From an uncultured Roseburia sp. (GTDB lineage: Bacteria; Bacillota; Clostridia; Lachnospirales; Lachnospiraceae), in NCBI GenBank assembly GCA_947070915.1, contig CAMTDY010000160.1, positions 1 to 6,752 of the forward strand: DNA of 6,752 nucleotides, read 5' to 3'. Of this stretch, positions 4,213 through 6,752 are shown piece after piece; position 1 is the first letter of the stretch, and every line of letters starts with the position of its first letter. The translations under genes and the position numbers were made by a program. The notes below the pieces were generated by a model. The model was not told where the DNA came from and ran no database searches. It worked only from the letters and a program-made list of their open reading frames with translations.

Positions 4213-6135
4213 CTAAATATCCATCGTGGCAAATCTTGCATTTGCTTCGATAAATTCCCGTCTCGGCTCCACTTTATCCCCCATCAGGGTAGTAAAGGTA
4301 AGATCGATCTCAGAGGATTCATCTTCGTTCATTGTTACCTTCAGAAGTATTCTCTTTGCTGGATCCATGGTAGTATCCCATAACTGTTCCGCATCCATCT
4401 CACCCAGACCTTTGTAACGCTGGATGCTGTTATTTCCATCCCGTCCCAGTTCTTCCAGTTTTGTATTTAACTCTTCATCTGAATATACATAATAGGATTT
4501 TTTACTTCTGTCAATCTTATATAATGGCGGCTGGGCAAGGTATACATACCCTTCCTTGATCAGATCCGGCATAAAACGATAGAAAAATGTCAGCAGAAGG
4601 GTAGCTATATGCGCCCCGTCCACATCGGCATCCGTCATGATGATGATCTTGTGATAACGCAGTTTATTGATATCAAAATCATCAGATATTCCGGTACCAA
4701 ATGCCGTGATCATTGCACGGATCTCATTATTTACAAGAATTTTGTCCAGTCTTGCCTTCTCTACATTCAGAATCTTTCCACGCAGCGGCAGGATTGCCTG
4801 GGTGGCACGGTCTCTCGCCGTTTTCGCGCTTCCTCCGGCGGAATCTCCCTCTACGATATAGATCTCACAATTTTCAGGATTTTTATCACTGCAGTCTGCT
4901 AGTTTTCCTGGCAGGGTAGTTGCATCCAAGGCAGTCTTTCTTCTTGTCAGATCCCTTGCTTTTCTCGCTGCCTCTCTCGCTCTCTGGGCAAGGATGGCTT
5001 TGTCACAGATCATTTTTGCCACAGAAGGATTTAATTCCAGGAAAATTGTCAGCTGTTCCGTGACAATGTTATCCACAGCTCCCCTGGCTTCACTGTTTCC
5101 AAGTTTCTGCTTTGTCTGCCCTTCAAACTGGGGCTCTGGAATCTTGATACTGATGATCGCTGTTAATCCTTCTCGTATATCGTCACCGCTTAAATTCGGA
5201 TCATTTTCCTTTAAAAGTTTCTGTCCTCTGGCATAATCGTTAAAAGTCTTTGTCAGTGCATTTTTAAAACCAGCAAGATGAGTACCGCCTTCCGGGGTTG
5301 TAATATTATTTACAAAGCTGTAGCAGTTATCGGAATAGGAATCGTTGTGCTGGAATGCAACCTCCACATATACATCACCTTTCTGCCCTTCACAGTAAAT
5401 GATGTCTTCATAAAGAGGATCTTTGTGGCGGTTCAGATATTCCACATATTCTTTTATTCCGCCCTCATAATAAAAAGCTTCGATGACCGGCTCTTCCCGA
5501 CGGTCGTCGTGAAGAACGATCTTTATTCCCTTAGTAAGAAATGCCATTTCCCGTAGACGGTGTTTCAAAGTATCATAATCAAATTCTGTCGTTTCGGTAA
5601 AAATTGTTTTATCTGGCAAAAATGTAACTTTAGATCCACGCAGGTCAGTTGTTCCCATCTCTTTCAGATCATACATTACCTTACCACGTTCATAGCGCTG
5701 CTTATAAATTTTTCCATCTTTATATATTTCTACCTCTAACCAGTCAGAAAGGGCGTTTACCACCGAAGCCCCCACACCGTGAAGACCGCCGGATACTTTA
5801 TATCCGCCGCCGCCAAATTTACCGCCTGCATGAAGAACGGTGAATACAACTTCCACTGCCGGCCTTCCCGCTTTGTGATTGATGCCAACGGGGATACCGC
5901 GTCCGTTATCCAGTACAGTGATTGAATTGTCTTTGTTAATATGTACATCAATGACATCACAAAAACCGGCGAGAGCCTCATCAATGGCATTGTCCACAAT
6001 TTCATACACAAGATGATGAAGGCCTCTCTCAGACGTACTTCCGATATACATTCCTGGTCTTTTTCTTACAGCTTCCAGACCTTCCAGAATCTGTATCTGG
6101 TCAGCACCATATTCAATCTTTTCCTGATTCTCCAT
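4213..6135 (-). CDS. gyrB: DNA gyrase subunit B
   Basis: This is the ATP-hydrolysing subunit of DNA gyrase; it captures the transported DNA segment and, with GyrA, forms the cleavage centre. Its 640 residues match the Gram-positive form, without the long insert found in enterobacterial GyrB. The GHKL ATPase domain (about 1-220) shows E-I-V-D-N-A-I-D-E-A (45-54), D-N-G-R-G-I-P (76-82) and H-G-V-G-A-S-V-V-N-A-L-S (119-130). The transducer domain contains the ATP-contacting Q-T-K loop at 340-342. The TOPRIM domain has the metal ligands Glu429 in V-E-G-D-S-A-G-G-S-A and the D-A-D-V-D triad at 502-506. The conserved tail includes R-Y-K-G-L-G-E-M (573-580) and E-x-N-A-x-F-A (630-636). ATG 6135 has GGAG five bases upstream and gives the standard N-terminus. 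It overlaps the recF stop by 23 bases and precedes gyrA by 19. Confidence 0.98.
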   Translation of the reverse strand: MENQEKIEYGADQIQILEGLEAVRKRPGMYIGSTSERGLHHLVYEIVDNAIDEALAGFCDVIDVHINKDNSITVLDNGRGIPVGINHKAGRPAVEVVFTVLHAGGKFGGGGYKVSGGLHGVGASVVNALSDWLEVEIYKDGKIYKQRYERGKVMYDLKEMGTTDLRGSKVTFLPDKTIFTETTEFDYDTLKHRLREMAFLTKGIKIVLHDDRREEPVIEAFYYEGGIKEYVEYLNRHKDPLYEDIIYCEGQKGDVYVEVAFQHNDSYSDNCYSFVNNITTPEGGTHLAGFKNALTKTFNDYARGQKLLKENDPNLSGDDIREGLTAIISIKIPEPQFEGQTKQKLGNSEARGAVDNIVTEQLTIFLELNPSVAKMICDKAILAQRAREAARKARDLTRRKTALDATTLPGKLADCSDKNPENCEIYIVEGDSAGGSAKTARDRATQAILPLRGKILNVEKARLDKILVNNEIRAMITAFGTGISDDFDINKLRYHKIIIMTDADVDGAHIATLLLTFFYRFMPDLIKEGYVYLAQPPLYKIDRSKKSYYVYSDEELNTKLEELGRDGNNSIQRYKGLGEMDAEQLWDTTMDPAKRILLKVTMNEDESSEIDLTFTTLMGDKVEPRREFIEANARFATMDI

Positions 6136-6752
6136 TTTTTCTCCGTCCTTCCTCTATTTCAAAGGTTTTTTGAATATTAATACCATTTTTTACAAACTCT
6201 TCCAGACCAGTACAGGTTATGATGGTCTGTATTCCTTTTATATGTTCCAGAAGATAATTTTGTCTCTTGCGGTCCAGTTCTGACAAAACATCATCCAGCA
6301 ACAAAATCGGTTTATCTCCTGTTTTTTCTTCTACAATCTGTATTTCTGTCAATTTGAGGGACAGTGCTCCCGTCCTCTGCTGTCCTCTCGAACCAAATTT
6401 TCTCAGATCCTTTTCTTCTGATACAAAAGATAGATCATCCCGGTGAGGACCTGCGTGCGTCGTCTTTTTAAAAATATCCTTTTGTTCTGACAATATCAGT
6501 TTCTGGCTGAATTCTTCCGAAACAACATTGGGCTCATAGATCAGCTCAATATCTTCTTTTCCACCCGTAAGTCTTTGATGGATCTCTTTGATATAACAGT
6601 TCAGCTTATCTACAAATTCTTCTCGTGCCCGAATAACATATGTACCATATTCTACCAATTTACTGTTCCATATATCAAGTGTGTCCAATAAATCAGGATT
6701 TATACCAATCTGTTTTAAAAGTTCATTTCTCTGTTTTAAAACACTTTTATAT
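6113..6752 (-). CDS. recF: DNA replication/repair protein RecF, C-terminal part (cut by window end)
   Basis: RecF is an SMC-like ATPase of the RecFOR pathway that helps load RecA at single-strand gaps. About 212 residues are visible; the frame is open to the right edge, so the start and Walker A motif lie outside the window and the full protein would be about 360 residues. Seen here are the family motif T-H-A-G-P-H-R-D-D-L (fragment residues 98-107), the ABC-type signature F-G-S-R-G-Q-Q-R-T (119-127), and Walker B with D-loop L-L-L-D-D-V-L-S-E-L-D (150-160). A TTG at 6688 could be miscalled as a start, but conserved RecF sequence continues upstream of it. The stop (6115-6113) lies inside gyrB, giving a 23-base overlap and suggesting translational coupling. 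The position next to gyrB is the classic gene order near the replication origin. Confidence 0.95.
   Translation of the reverse strand, partial: YKSVLKQRNELLKQIGINPDLLDTLDIWNSKLVEYGTYVIRAREEFVDKLNCYIKEIHQRLTGGKEDIELIYEPNVVSEEFSQKLILSEQKDIFKKTTHAGPHRDDLSFVSEEKDLRKFGSRGQQRTGALSLKLTEIQIVEEKTGDKPILLLDDVLSELDRKRQNYLLEHIKGIQTIITCTGLEEFVKNGINIQKTFEIEEGRRKNGESGKD

Noticed and set aside
6113..6688. recF as a short gene starting at the TTG at 6688.
   Set aside because: The same frame continues open to the window edge with RecF-like sequence, so 6688 is an internal leucine codon and the gene is simply cut by the window.
45..6752. CRISPR arrays, tRNA/rRNA genes, riboswitches, prophage or defence genes.
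   Set aside because: Reading both strands I saw no regularly spaced repeats, no tRNA-like cloverleaf and no recognisable proteins of these systems; nearly all bases are accounted for by six genes.

Overview
The window is a stretch of chromosomal housekeeping DNA from a low-to-moderate GC member of the Bacillota, most likely class Clostridia and plausibly Lachnospiraceae. I infer this from the short Gram-positive-type GyrB (640 aa), the GyrA sequence style, the tight recF-gyrB-gyrA order, the strong AGGAGG ribosome binding sites and the small DUF4234/DUF2752 membrane proteins. No taxonomic search could be run.

The first 44 bases are not organism DNA. They are the end of an Illumina P5/i5 Nextera adapter, including the Tn5 mosaic end, so the sequence begins at an untrimmed contig end. 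Genuine sequence starts at about 45. On the + strand, 70-411 encodes a three-helix DUF4234 membrane protein. It is followed, with an 11-base overlap and a TTG start, by a DUF2752 membrane protein (401-760). The two run towards the - strand genes that fill the rest of the window.

Reading in transcription order on the - strand there are the 3' part of recF (cut by the window end), gyrB (6135-4213), gyrA (4193-1668) and the alpha subunit of a class I iron-sulfur fumarase (1681-839). Genes overlap by 23 bases (recF/gyrB) and 14 bases (gyrA/fumA), and gyrB and gyrA are separated by only 19 bases, so this looks like one operon. recF-gyrB-gyrA is the conserved gene order beside dnaA-dnaN, so oriC is probably a few kb beyond the right-hand end. 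GyrB supplies ATPase and TOPRIM functions and GyrA supplies the breakage-reunion tyrosine and the DNA-wrapping pinwheel; together they form DNA gyrase. RecF works in recombinational gap repair. The fumarase subunit is a metabolic gene at the operon's tail, and its usual beta-subunit partner is not next to it.

The least ordinary local features are two terminator-like hairpins embedded in the DUF2752 reading frame, one facing each direction. The - strand one is a good candidate for the end of the gyr/fum transcript, which would make the convergent transcripts overlap. I found no mobile element, CRISPR array, RNA gene, defence system or other new system; apart from the adapter this is an ordinary core-genome region.
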